NCBI GenBank assembly: GCA_023428515.1
Contig: JAEYXI010000701.1
Span: 1-6,944 of the forward strand
Source of the DNA: Pseudomonadota bacterium
Lineage (GTDB): Bacteria > Pseudomonadota > Alphaproteobacteria > Rhizobiales > Rhizobiaceae
Direction of reading: 5' to 3'
Length of the DNA stretch: 6,944 nucleotides
In this document: in pieces, positions 1 to 5,657 of the stretch
Position numbering within the stretch: position 1 is the first letter of the stretch
Layout: every line of letters starts with the position of its first letter
Position numbers and translations under genes: made by a program
The notes under the pieces: generated by a model
Database searches by the model: none
Told to the model about the DNA's origin: nothing
Seen by the model: only the letters and a program-made list of their open reading frames with translations

Positions 1-2
1 AA

Positions 3-404
3 GCCGCGATGCTCCGGTACGGCCTGGAACCGCTGGCGCGTGTCGTCGGGGGCGCAACGGCCGGCGTGCCGCCGCGCATCATGGGCATCGGGCCGGCTCC
101 CGCGACAAGAAAGCTCTGCGCGCGGCTCGGCCTGAAGCCCGCCGATTTCGACGTGGTCGAGCTCAACGAGGCTTTTGCTTCGCAGGGCATCGCGGTGCTG
201 CGCCAGCTCGGCATCGCCGAGGATGCTGCCCATGTGAACCCCAATGGCGGCGCCATCGCGCTCGGCCATCCGCTCGGCATGTCCGGCGCCCGCATCACCG
301 GCACTGCGGCGCTCGAACTGCGCGAACGCGGCGCAAAGCTCGCGCTCGCCACCATGTGCATCGGGGTCGGCCAAGGCATCGCGATCGCGATGAAGCGGGT
401 CTAG
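3..404 (+). CDS. Thiolase C-terminal part (PcaF-like acyl-CoA thiolase), 5'-truncated by window edge
   Basis: This is the C-terminal ~133 residues of a thiolase; the reading frame is open to the window start, so the N-terminal half with the acylated cysteine lies outside. Visible family motifs are NEAFA (codons at 165-179), [16 protein letters not shown] with the catalytic His at 267-269, and CIGVGQG with the second catalytic Cys at 357-359. Thiolases cleave a 3-oxoacyl-CoA with CoA to acetyl-CoA plus a shortened acyl-CoA, or run in reverse, in the cytoplasm. The ending TMCIGVGQG followed by a basic residue near the C-terminus resembles 3-oxoadipyl-CoA thiolases (PcaF, beta-ketoadipate pathway) more than biosynthetic PhaA-type enzymes, which usually carry CIGGG. 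The specific substrate is inferred and could instead be a fatty or other acyl-CoA. High GC, like the dehydrogenase and binding-protein genes. The family call is firm, the subfamily moderate. Confidence 0.9.
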   Translation, partial: AAMLRYGLEPLARVVGGATAGVPPRIMGIGPAPATRKLCARLGLKPADFDVVELNEAFASQGIAVLRQLGIAEDAAHVNPNGGAIALGHPLGMSGARITGTAALELRERGAKLALATMCIGVGQGIAIAMKRV

Positions 405-418
405 CCGCTCTGACTGAA

Positions 419-432
419 AGGCCGTCGGGCCT
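419..432. terminator. Candidate bidirectional terminator hairpin after the thiolase gene
   Basis: A perfect hairpin, AGGCC - loop GTCG - GGCCT, starts 15 bases after the thiolase stop. There is no T-run on the + strand, so intrinsic termination is uncertain. On the opposite strand the two As before the stem give only a short TT. Its position between the thiolase end and the dehydrogenase 3' remnant fits an ancestral terminator shared by two convergent genes. Its last base coincides with the first base of the 61-bp direct repeat. Confidence 0.35.
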
Positions 433-492
433 CCACCGTCACGGCAGCGTGTAGGCGATCACATAGTCGCCGGCCTTGGTGCCGACCGATCC
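432..492. repeat. 61-bp direct repeat, copy A (duplicated dehydrogenase 3' end)
   Basis: Aligned by eye at a constant offset of 2471 bases to 2903-2963, this segment matches at 58 of 61 positions. The mismatches are 438 (G against A at 2909), 448 (C against G at 2919) and 490 (T against G at 2961). Similarity ends sharply on both sides. Both copies have the same orientation and bracket the oxygenase/GSCFA gene pair. This looks like an attachment-site-type or recombination-derived duplication of the 3' end of the PQQ dehydrogenase gene. Confidence 0.9.
439..492 (-). pseudogene. 3'-terminal remnant of a PQQ dehydrogenase gene (17 codons plus stop)
   Basis: Read on the - strand, this stretch encodes GSVGTKAGDYVIAYTLP followed by TGA, identical in protein sequence to the last 17 residues of the complete dehydrogenase at 2910-5243. 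The frame and stop are intact. Two codons differ, Thr ACG against ACC and Gly GGA against GGC, and both changes are synonymous. Upstream of it (from 493) no dehydrogenase sequence remains, so it cannot make a protein. It marks the place where the dehydrogenase gene, or the end of a related allele, once adjoined the thiolase gene. Confidence 0.85.
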
Positions 493-687
493 GCCCTCTA
501 CTTGGCAAATGGACCGCAATCTCCCGATTTTCAACGCTCGGGGCATTGTGCGCCTGCCTCCAGACGCCTTGCCATCTACGATTCAGGCTCGCTTGTCTGC
601 GGTTGGCCGTCCTGCTATTTCCTAATGTAGCAGAAGGTGAAATTTTATTTCGTTCTCCTGGCCAAGACGGAACTCCAAGGAAAATCC
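493..687. other. Non-coding left flank of the cassette, upstream of the oxygenase gene
   Basis: Between the dehydrogenase remnant and the oxygenase start I see no convincing gene. An open frame from about 546 overlaps the oxygenase gene out of frame and has no recognisable protein features. The sequence becomes AT-richer from about 610 onward. A promoter for the two cassette genes would have to lie here, but no -35/-10 pair with good spacing stands out. No tRNA, integrase remnant or insertion-sequence end was recognised. Confidence 0.4.
677..684 (+). promoter_or_regulatory. Ribosome binding site selecting the ATG at 688
   Basis: AAGGAAAA sits six bases (counted from AGGA) before the ATG at 688. 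This favours that start over the in-frame GTG at 637, which would add 17 residues that do not belong to the oxygenase fold. Confidence 0.6.
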
Positions 688-1449
688 ATGTCGACAGCTC
701 CGATTCGCTTTTCCAATCTCAGTATGGAGTACTCTCCATATCCATTCGGGGTGATTTCACCCGTTTTTGACGAAGCCTTTTACAAGGAACTTCTTGATAC
801 GTTTCCGCCAATGGAGCTTTTTCAGTTTCATGCGCGCTTTGGCAATAAGTATTCTTTGTCAGAAAAAAGTAATCGGGCGCAATATGAAAAGTTCATCGCC
901 TCGCATGCAGCTTGGCGTCAGGTTCATTCTTATGTGAAGAGCCAAGAGTTTGTTTCCACAGTTCTCAATGCATTGAGCAGTCAGCATGTTGATCTCGGCC
1001 TTCAACGTCCGACGCAATCCCGGGGTAAAGCGATCCGTAGTGCTGTCAAAGATCTTTTGCGCGGCCGTTTGCCATCGACCGAGCGACCGCTTTACTCTCG
1101 ATTTGAGTTCTCGGCGCTGCCGGCCGACGGCGGTGTCGTGATCCCCCACACGGATTCACCCGGCAAATTCGTGACGCTCGTGTTCTCGATGGTCAGGCCA
1201 GAGGACTGGACCGAGCAGTGGGGTGGAGGGACCGACATTCTCGTCTCGAAAGACGTTACCAAGAGTTACAACCTCATAAACGCCCAAGTGCCGTACGAGG
1301 AGACTGAGACCATTACCACAGTCCCCTACAAGACTAATCAGGCGATGATTTTTGTGAAGACCCATAACTCGCTTCACGGCGTCCGCAAGATGATAGGGCC
1401 CCAGGGCGCTGTCCGCCGTACGCTGACCATCGTTATCGAGCGCGGCTAG
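688..1449 (+). CDS. 2-oxoglutarate/Fe(II)-dependent oxygenase-type protein
   Basis: Predicted 253-residue cytoplasmic protein of the 2OG-Fe(II) oxygenase superfamily (prolyl-4-hydroxylase-like double-stranded beta-helix). Such enzymes use 2-oxoglutarate and O2 to hydroxylate, or otherwise oxidise, an organic substrate. The N-terminal YSPYPFGVISPVF segment (from residue 15) resembles the opening 'final strand and helix' of these proteins. The iron-binding triad can be read as His154 and Asp156 (IPHTD) plus His230 (NSLHGVR). Arg243/Arg244 in the RRTLTIVIE strand, 13-14 residues later, would bind the 2OG carboxylate. WGGGTDIL (178-185) is the loop typically preceding the second half of the barrel. 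All catalytic residues appear present. The substrate is unknown; the downstream GSCFA gene suggests a joint role, perhaps modification of a surface glycan or small metabolite (inference). Codon use is AT-richer than the flanking genes, suggesting transfer. An in-frame GTG at 637 is the less likely start. Confidence 0.8.
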   Translation: MSTAPIRFSNLSMEYSPYPFGVISPVFDEAFYKELLDTFPPMELFQFHARFGNKYSLSEKSNRAQYEKFIASHAAWRQVHSYVKSQEFVSTVLNALSSQHVDLGLQRPTQSRGKAIRSAVKDLLRGRLPSTERPLYSRFEFSALPADGGVVIPHTDSPGKFVTLVFSMVRPEDWTEQWGGGTDILVSKDVTKSYNLINAQVPYEETETITTVPYKTNQAMIFVKTHNSLHGVRKMIGPQGAVRRTLTIVIERG

Positions 1450-1462
1450 GAACGGGGCGATA

Positions 1463-2785
1463 GTGTCTTTCAGACGTGCTGTCAGCAGGTTGCTCTTCAA
1501 GAAGCCTCGCGATCGGCGATCGATCGGGGAACTCAAAACGACGGCAACAGGGGACGAAACTATTGCATTCTACGCCGGAAAATCGGCGAGTCGGCCCCGA
1601 TTTGTCTATCGCCGCCTCGCCTATTCGCTGGACTCGGCGGGAAGCACCGCAGAGCGGCTGGATGCTATTCGGTCGTTCCGCGAGGAACTAAAGACAAGCG
1701 GAAACAGAGGCGAAGGGCTGAAGTTGCGCTGGTGTCTGCCGCCCTTTGTCGTGAGGCGGCTGTCGGCCGACGAGCTTGCCGAGATCGAGCCTTGGCTGGC
1801 GGAGCGCCGCGCAAAACGTGGACGGTTGCGGGATGCCTTCCCTGATTGTGCGGATGAGTTCAGTCTTACCCCGGAGTTCCTCAGCAGCGCGCTGGGAATC
1901 GAAAAGCTCCCGACTGTCGGGCGGCAGACTCGAATATTCACGATGGGATCGTGCTTCGCCCGCAATATCGCAGTCTTTCTCAAGGCGAACGGTTATGCTG
2001 CCGAAGCGTTTGTCCAGACCGAAGATCTGAACTCGCCATTCTCCAATGCCCGCATGTTGCGCGTCGCAGCAGCGTCATCGGATGAACGCTTGGGTTTTGT
2101 CACCGGCTGGATCGATGCTCTATATCCCGACGAAAGTCCAGTAAGCCGCTCCGGCAGGCGAGAGGAGGCGCTCGGTCGCATCTCCGCGCTCGCCGACTCG
2201 ATCGCGTCAGCCGAAACCATCGTCATCACAATCGGCAGCGCCCTGGATTTTTTCCTGTCTACAGATCGATTGGAAACGGAAGGCGACGTTGCCCCGAAGT
2301 TCCTGCTGCTTGCCGATACCGAGGACGCTGACAAAAGGGCCGGTCTGACCCAACGGCTCAAGGGACAGGGCGCATCGTTTAGACTTGGCACTTTTTCGGA
2401 GTCTAAGATCGCGATCAACCGTCTGTATAATGCGATCCGCGTGCTCAATCCGCATGCGCTTTGTCTCTTCACGCTGTCGCCTGTGCCGATGGACAGTGCG
2501 ATCGGATTGCACAAAGAGACTCCCATGGGAGCCGCAGAGATCGATTGTATAAGCAAATCGACGTTGCGCGCTGCTCTCCACGAAGCGATGTCCGAATGGG
2601 TCGCGACAGATTCGCGGATCCACTATTTTCCATCGTATGAGATCGTCCGCTGGATTGCGCCTAACCTTCCTCTACGAACCTTCGGGGCGGAGGACGCATC
2701 CGCGCGTCACGTCTCGGAAGAAGTGTTGAGCGGTGTATGCGGTTATTTCATCGATCGTTTCGGAGCGGACTCCGCAACGCCGTAA
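1463..2785 (+). CDS. GSCFA-domain protein (SGNH-hydrolase-like)
   Basis: Predicted 440-residue protein starting at GTG 1463, 13 bases after the oxygenase stop, so probably co-transcribed with it. The ribosome binding site (GGGG at 1454-1457) is weak, making the start less certain. Residues ~155-430 match the GSCFA family, related to SGNH/GDSL esterases and acyltransferases. Visible landmarks are MGSCFARNI (161-169), with Ser163 the likely nucleophile, and NSPFSNARML (190-199). TIGSALDFF (256-264) has the block Gly/Ser. LFTLSPVPM (335-343) and YFPSYEIV (388-395) follow, and D411...H416 is a candidate Asp/His pair near the end. Residues 1-150 are not recognised: basic at the start, then helical and charged. 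No signal peptide or membrane segment is apparent, so it is probably cytoplasmic. GSCFA proteins often accompany polysaccharide and glycosyltransferase genes, but the reaction of this one cannot be read from sequence. The family call is confident, the function open. Confidence 0.85.
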   Translation: MSFRRAVSRLLFKKPRDRRSIGELKTTATGDETIAFYAGKSASRPRFVYRRLAYSLDSAGSTAERLDAIRSFREELKTSGNRGEGLKLRWCLPPFVVRRLSADELAEIEPWLAERRAKRGRLRDAFPDCADEFSLTPEFLSSALGIEKLPTVGRQTRIFTMGSCFARNIAVFLKANGYAAEAFVQTEDLNSPFSNARMLRVAAASSDERLGFVTGWIDALYPDESPVSRSGRREEALGRISALADSIASAETIVITIGSALDFFLSTDRLETEGDVAPKFLLLADTEDADKRAGLTQRLKGQGASFRLGTFSESKIAINRLYNAIRVLNPHALCLFTLSPVPMDSAIGLHKETPMGAAEIDCISKSTLRAALHEAMSEWVATDSRIHYFPSYEIVRWIAPNLPLRTFGAEDASARHVSEEVLSGVCGYFIDRFGADSATP

Positions 2786-2902
2786 CAGGATTCATTGTTT
2801 GCATTGGGCGGCTCAAAACTAGCCCTGGTAGCAGCTGGCGTCGCGCGACCTGCGTGCTTGGCTCCCACTGCTACTGCGGTGCAATAGAGCAATATCGACC
2901 TG
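2786..2902. other. Right flank of the cassette, no gene seen
   Basis: These 117 bases separate the GSCFA stop from repeat copy B. They hold a 6-bp stem with one wobble pair, CACTGC - TACT - GCGGTG (2866-2881), without a following T-run, so it is a poor terminator candidate. No inverted repeat matching the left cassette boundary was found. Confidence 0.3.
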
Positions 2903-2963
2903 TCCACCATCACGGCAGGGTGTAGGCGATCACATAGTCGCCGGCCTTGGTGCCGACCGAGCC
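2903..2963. repeat. 61-bp direct repeat, copy B (3' end of the intact dehydrogenase gene)
   Basis: Partner of the repeat at 432-492 (58 of 61 identical). It covers seven bases beyond the dehydrogenase stop, the stop codon, and the last 17 codons of the gene. If this is an integration junction, the intact gene keeps this copy while the displaced partner sits beside the thiolase gene. Confidence 0.9.
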
Positions 2964-5243
2964 ATGCCCGCCGGCGACGATGACCACATATTGCTTGCCG
3001 TCGCTCGTCTCGTAGGTCATCGGCGTCGCCTGTCCACCGGCCGGCAGGCGGGCCTCCCATAATTGCCGGCCGTTGGTGAGGTCGTAGGCGCGCAGGAAAT
3101 TGTCCACCGCCGCGCCGAGGAAGGCGACGCCGCCCTTGGTGATCATCGGCCCGCCAATGCCGGGAACGCCGACCTTGAAGGGCAGCGGCAGCGGCGTCAT
3201 GTCGTAGACGGTGCCGTTCCTGCGCTTGTAGGCGATCTTGCCGGTGCGCAGATCGGCGCCGGCGACATAGCCCCAAGGCGGCGCCTGGCAGGGAATTTGC
3301 AGCGGGCCGAGGAACGGCCCCATGAAGACGCCGTAGGGCGCGCCCTCGTTGCGGTTAAGACCTTGCTCGCTGGCCTTCTCGTCCTCGCCTTTCGGCGGGA
3401 TGTCTTCGCGCGGCACCAGCCGGGCGGTGAAAGCGAGGTAGGTCGGCATGGCGAACATCACCTGCCGCTCCGGATCGACGGCCACGCTGCCCCAGTTGAA
3501 GGTGCCGAAATTGCCGGGATAGACGATGGTGCCTTGCAGGGACGGCGGCGTGTAGCGCCCTTCGTAGAGGTGCTGGTGGAAGCTGATCCGGCAGGCGAGC
3601 TGGTCGAAGAGGGTGATGCCCCACATGTCCTTTTCCTCGAGCGGATCGGGCATGAAGGTGAGGCCGGAGACCGGCTGCGTCGGCGCGGTGAAATCCTCGG
3701 GGATCGCGCCGGTGGGGGCGGGCTCTTCCGTGACCGGGATGATCGGCTCGCCGGTGCGGCGGTCCAGCACATAGATGTCGCCCTGCTTGGTCGGACCGAC
3801 CAGCGCCGGCACGGGCATTCCATCCTCTCCGGTGATGTCGAGCAGCACGGGCTGGGCGGGCACGTCCATGTCCCAGAGGTCGTGATGGACGGTCTGGCGG
3901 ACCCAGCGGAGCTGCCCGGTGCTGATGTCCAGCGCGACGATCGACGAGGAGAATTTTTCGACATTCTCGCTGCGGCCCATGCCGAGCTGGTCGGGCACCT
4001 GGTTGCCGAGCGGGATGTAGACCATGCCCAGCCCTTCGTCGACGCTGAACACCGACCAGCTGTTCGGCGAATTCGCTGTATAGGTCTGGCCCGCCGGCAG
4101 TGGTGTCGTCTGGTCGGGGTTGCCGGAATCCCAGTTCCAGATGAGCTCTCCCGTCTCCGCATCGAATGCGCGGATCACGCCTGACGGCGACTGGATCGAA
4201 TAGTTGTCGTTCACCGCCCCGCCGACGATGATCTTGCCGGCAACGGCGACCGGCGGGGAGGTCGAATAATAATAGCCCGCCGGGTTGTAGGGCATGCCCG
4301 TTTCGAGGCGCAGCGTGCCTTGGTCTGCAAAACTCGTGCAGACGCTGCCGGTGGCCGCGTCGAGGGCGATGAGCCTCGCGTCGGAGGTCGGCAGGTAGAC
4401 GCGTTCGGCGCATGGCTGGCCGGCCGGCACCGTCGTACTGACATACCAGGTGACGCCGCGACAGGTCTGGTGTTGGCGATCCGGGTTGAGGCCGGCGTTC
4501 GGGTCGAATTTCCACTTCTCCTCGCCTGTCCTGGCGTCGATGGCGATCGCCCAATTGTGCGGGGTGCACAGATAAAGCGTGTCGCCCACCTTGAGCGGGG
4601 TGACCTGGTAGGTCGTCTCGCCGACGTCCTCCGGCAGCTTCACGTCGCCGGTCTGGTATTGCCATGCCACCTGCAGCGACGAGACGTTTTCCGTATTGAT
4701 TGAAGTCAGCGGCGAGTAGCGCTGGCCGAAGGGTGTGCGGCCATACTGGTGCCATTCGCCGTCGGGCACGTCGCCGCCGAGCGCCGGCGTGGCCGAAACG
4801 GTTTCCGTCGGCAGGTCTCCAACGATTTCATGGGGGTCCTGGGTCATCGAGTAGGCTGCAACGCCTGCCGAGACCAGGATTGCGGCCGTCAGCGGCCAAT
4901 GGGACAGGCTGCCTGCGCCTCCCGAAGGATCGGCGCGCAGCGGGCGGCGAATCCAGGGCATGACCAGCCAGATGCCGAGAAGCACGATGACGCCGCCGCG
5001 CGGGCCGAGCTGCCACCAGTCGAAGCCGACTTCCCAAACCGCCCAGACGATGGATGCCAGTAGGAAGGCTGCGTACAACCAGAGCGCGGCCACGCTTCGT
5101 CTCGCCAGCAGCAGGGCGGTGACGAGGAAGGCAAGCCCTGCCAGAAGGTAGTAAAAGCTGCCGCCGAGCAGGACTAGCCACAGTCCCCCGGCTCCGAGGG
5201 CGAGGCCTATCAGGGCGAACAGGATGGAAGTCGCGATAAGCAT
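2910..5243 (-). CDS. gcd: Membrane-bound PQQ-dependent dehydrogenase, glucose/quinate/shikimate family
   Basis: Complete 777-residue quinoprotein, close to the ~796 residues of E. coli glucose dehydrogenase. It oxidises its substrate on the periplasmic side (glucose to gluconolactone in Gcd, quinate or shikimate in QuiA) and passes electrons to ubiquinone. The N-terminal ~135 residues form five hydrophobic segments (about 3-27, 29-47, 52-70, 83-98, 117-132), the membrane anchor of this family. The eight-bladed PQQ propeller follows: EWHQYGRTPFGQRYSPL (163-179), then HQTCRGVTW with His258, equivalent to the PQQ-contacting His262 of E. coli. HHDLWDMD (453-460) carries the catalytic-base Asp and PTKQGD (484-489) the conserved Lys486. 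The C-terminus is GGHGSVGTKAGDY. Trp repeats such as TGEEKWKF and TGQLRWV mark the propeller blades. Nothing essential looks missing. Glucose against quinate/shikimate cannot be settled by eye; the nearby thiolase and binding protein would suit either. The ribosome binding site is weak. A short membrane-protein gene lies 12 bases upstream. Confidence 0.93.
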   Translation of the reverse strand: MLIATSILFALIGLALGAGGLWLVLLGGSFYYLLAGLAFLVTALLLARRSVAALWLYAAFLLASIVWAVWEVGFDWWQLGPRGGVIVLLGIWLVMPWIRRPLRADPSGGAGSLSHWPLTAAILVSAGVAAYSMTQDPHEIVGDLPTETVSATPALGGDVPDGEWHQYGRTPFGQRYSPLTSINTENVSSLQVAWQYQTGDVKLPEDVGETTYQVTPLKVGDTLYLCTPHNWAIAIDARTGEEKWKFDPNAGLNPDRQHQTCRGVTWYVSTTVPAGQPCAERVYLPTSDARLIALDAATGSVCTSFADQGTLRLETGMPYNPAGYYYSTSPPVAVAGKIIVGGAVNDNYSIQSPSGVIRAFDAETGELIWNWDSGNPDQTTPLPAGQTYTANSPNSWSVFSVDEGLGMVYIPLGNQVPDQLGMGRSENVEKFSSSIVALDISTGQLRWVRQTVHHDLWDMDVPAQPVLLDITGEDGMPVPALVGPTKQGDIYVLDRRTGEPIIPVTEEPAPTGAIPEDFTAPTQPVSGLTFMPDPLEEKDMWGITLFDQLACRISFHQHLYEGRYTPPSLQGTIVYPGNFGTFNWGSVAVDPERQVMFAMPTYLAFTARLVPREDIPPKGEDEKASEQGLNRNEGAPYGVFMGPFLGPLQIPCQAPPWGYVAGADLRTGKIAYKRRNGTVYDMTPLPLPFKVGVPGIGGPMITKGGVAFLGAAVDNFLRAYDLTNGRQLWEARLPAGGQATPMTYETSDGKQYVVIVAGGHGSVGTKAGDYVIAYTLP

Positions 5244-5255
5244 GCTGCTGACTTT

Positions 5256-5393
5256 CTACTGCGATTGGTCGATGGCATGAGGGGAGGGCTGGCTGGAGCC
5301 GGGTACGCCGTTGCCTGGCGGGCGAAGCATGAAATAAGCCACCACCGCGAGCACGATGATCGCCAGGAGCCAAACCAATTGCCGATTGCCCAT
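5256..5393 (-). CDS. Small single-pass membrane protein upstream of the PQQ dehydrogenase
   Basis: A 45-codon frame not expected from length-based gene calling. It begins MGNRQLVWLLAIIVLAVVAY, giving one clear transmembrane helix (about residues 6-23) behind a short polar basic N-terminus. A Pro/Gly/Ser-rich tail with no Cys follows, ending HAIDQSQ. A GAGG ribosome binding site precedes the ATG by seven bases, better than that of the dehydrogenase itself. The stop lies 12 bases before the dehydrogenase ATG, so the two are very probably one transcription unit. I do not recognise the family. By context it could be a small accessory or assembly subunit of the quinoprotein, or simply a leader whose translation helps that of the dehydrogenase. 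Overlapping frames in this stretch lack any such coherent feature. Confidence 0.6.
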   Translation of the reverse strand: MGNRQLVWLLAIIVLAVVAYFMLRPPGNGVPGSSQPSPHAIDQSQ

Positions 5394-5400
5394 GGTCCGA

Positions 5401-5404
5401 CCTC
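5401..5404 (-). promoter_or_regulatory. Ribosome binding site of the small membrane-protein gene
   Basis: On the - strand GAGG lies seven bases before the ATG at 5393, the best-spaced Shine-Dalgarno in this - strand unit. It is the main support, besides the membrane helix, for calling the 45-residue gene real. Confidence 0.5.
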
Positions 5405-5485
5405 GCAAATCTGTAGGTGGCTCGGAGTTGCCCGATATGTGTCGCGTTTCGAGCCGGGTGGGCGCGGGAACGCCAACGATTCAGC

Positions 5486-5516
5486 CCATAACTGGAGCAG
5501 CGGCGAGAAGCGTCAA
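5486..5516 (-). promoter_or_regulatory. Candidate sigma-70-type promoter for the small-protein/dehydrogenase unit
   Basis: On the - strand TTGACG (5511-5516) is a good -35 match, followed after 19 bases by TTATGG (5486-5491) as a weak -10. The spacing is longer than ideal, so this is tentative. It lies about 93 bases upstream of the small membrane-protein ATG, in the divergent intergenic region. Confidence 0.25.
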
Positions 5517-5522
5517 CGGTTT

Positions 5523-5573
5523 ACGGTCGATCCGCCGGTCTAGGACCGTCGATGAAGCCTTTCAGACGAAAGG
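5523..5573. promoter_or_regulatory. Cluster of palindromes upstream of the binding-protein gene (candidate operator or leader)
   Basis: Three symmetric elements lie close together. CGGTC-TAG-GACCG (5536-5548) is a perfect 5+5 palindrome. ACGGTC (5523-5528) is inverted against GACCGT (5544-5549), while ACGGTCGAT and ACCGTCGAT are near-direct repeats starting 22 bases apart, about two helical turns. CCTTTC-AGAC-GAAAGG (5558-5573) is a perfect 6-bp hairpin. They lie 85-135 bases before the binding-protein ATG and could be regulator sites for either divergent unit. No known operator consensus was recognised. Confidence 0.3.
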
Positions 5574-5645
5574 ACTATTCTCTAAACGGGGTTTTCAACG
5601 CGATATGTTTTCGGCAATTTGGCGCTTCGGCCGATAAAAACGAAT

Positions 5646-5650
5646 GGGAG
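5646..5650 (+). promoter_or_regulatory. Ribosome binding site selecting the ATG at 5658
   Basis: GGGAG lies seven bases before the ATG at 5658. It favours that start over an in-frame TTG at 5619, because only the ATG places a normal signal peptide at the N-terminus. Confidence 0.65.
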
Positions 5651-5657
5651 ATCGGAA

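Larger units (their letters stand above)
493..2902 (+). mobile_element. Candidate acquired two-gene cassette flanked by 61-bp direct repeats
   Basis: The segment between the two repeat copies holds only the oxygenase-type and GSCFA genes, both on the + strand and 13 bases apart. Base composition departs from the backbone, most clearly in the first gene: the 60 bases at 721-780 contain 27 G+C, while the 60 bases at 3061-3120 in the dehydrogenase contain 40. Duplication of a gene's 3' end around foreign genes is the usual footprint of site-specific integration by a tyrosine recombinase. No integrase, transposase or terminal inverted repeat is visible, so this would be a reduced remnant, or a segment brought in by homologous or illegitimate recombination. 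The insertion is inferred, not shown; comparison with a strain lacking it would decide. Confidence 0.45.

Noticed and set aside
637..687. Upstream in-frame GTG start for the oxygenase gene (17 extra residues)
   Set aside because: The ATG at 688 has a better ribosome binding site, and the extra residues do not resemble the family N-terminus or a signal peptide with a cleavage site.
546..770. Small + strand frame in the cassette's left flank overlapping the oxygenase gene
   Set aside because: TTG start, no ribosome binding site, low-complexity composition, and it runs out of frame into a well-supported gene.
2866..2881. Terminator for the GSCFA gene
   Set aside because: The stem is short with a wobble pair and there is no T-run after it.
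493..2902. Insertion sequence or transposon ends around the cassette
   Set aside because: No terminal inverted repeats, short target duplication or transposase was found; the only flanking repeat is the 61-bp gene-end duplication.
432..2963. CRISPR array or phage-defence island
   Set aside because: There are only two repeat copies, each a coding gene end, and neither cassette gene belongs to a defence family I recognise.
3063..4184. Long open frame antisense to the dehydrogenase gene
   Set aside because: It is rich in Arg, Gly, Ala, His and Asp with no recognisable motif, as expected opposite a GC-rich gene with strong codon bias.
5619..5657. In-frame TTG start for the binding-protein gene
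   Set aside because: It would put 13 polar residues before the signal peptide; the ATG at 5658 with GGGAG upstream is the natural start.
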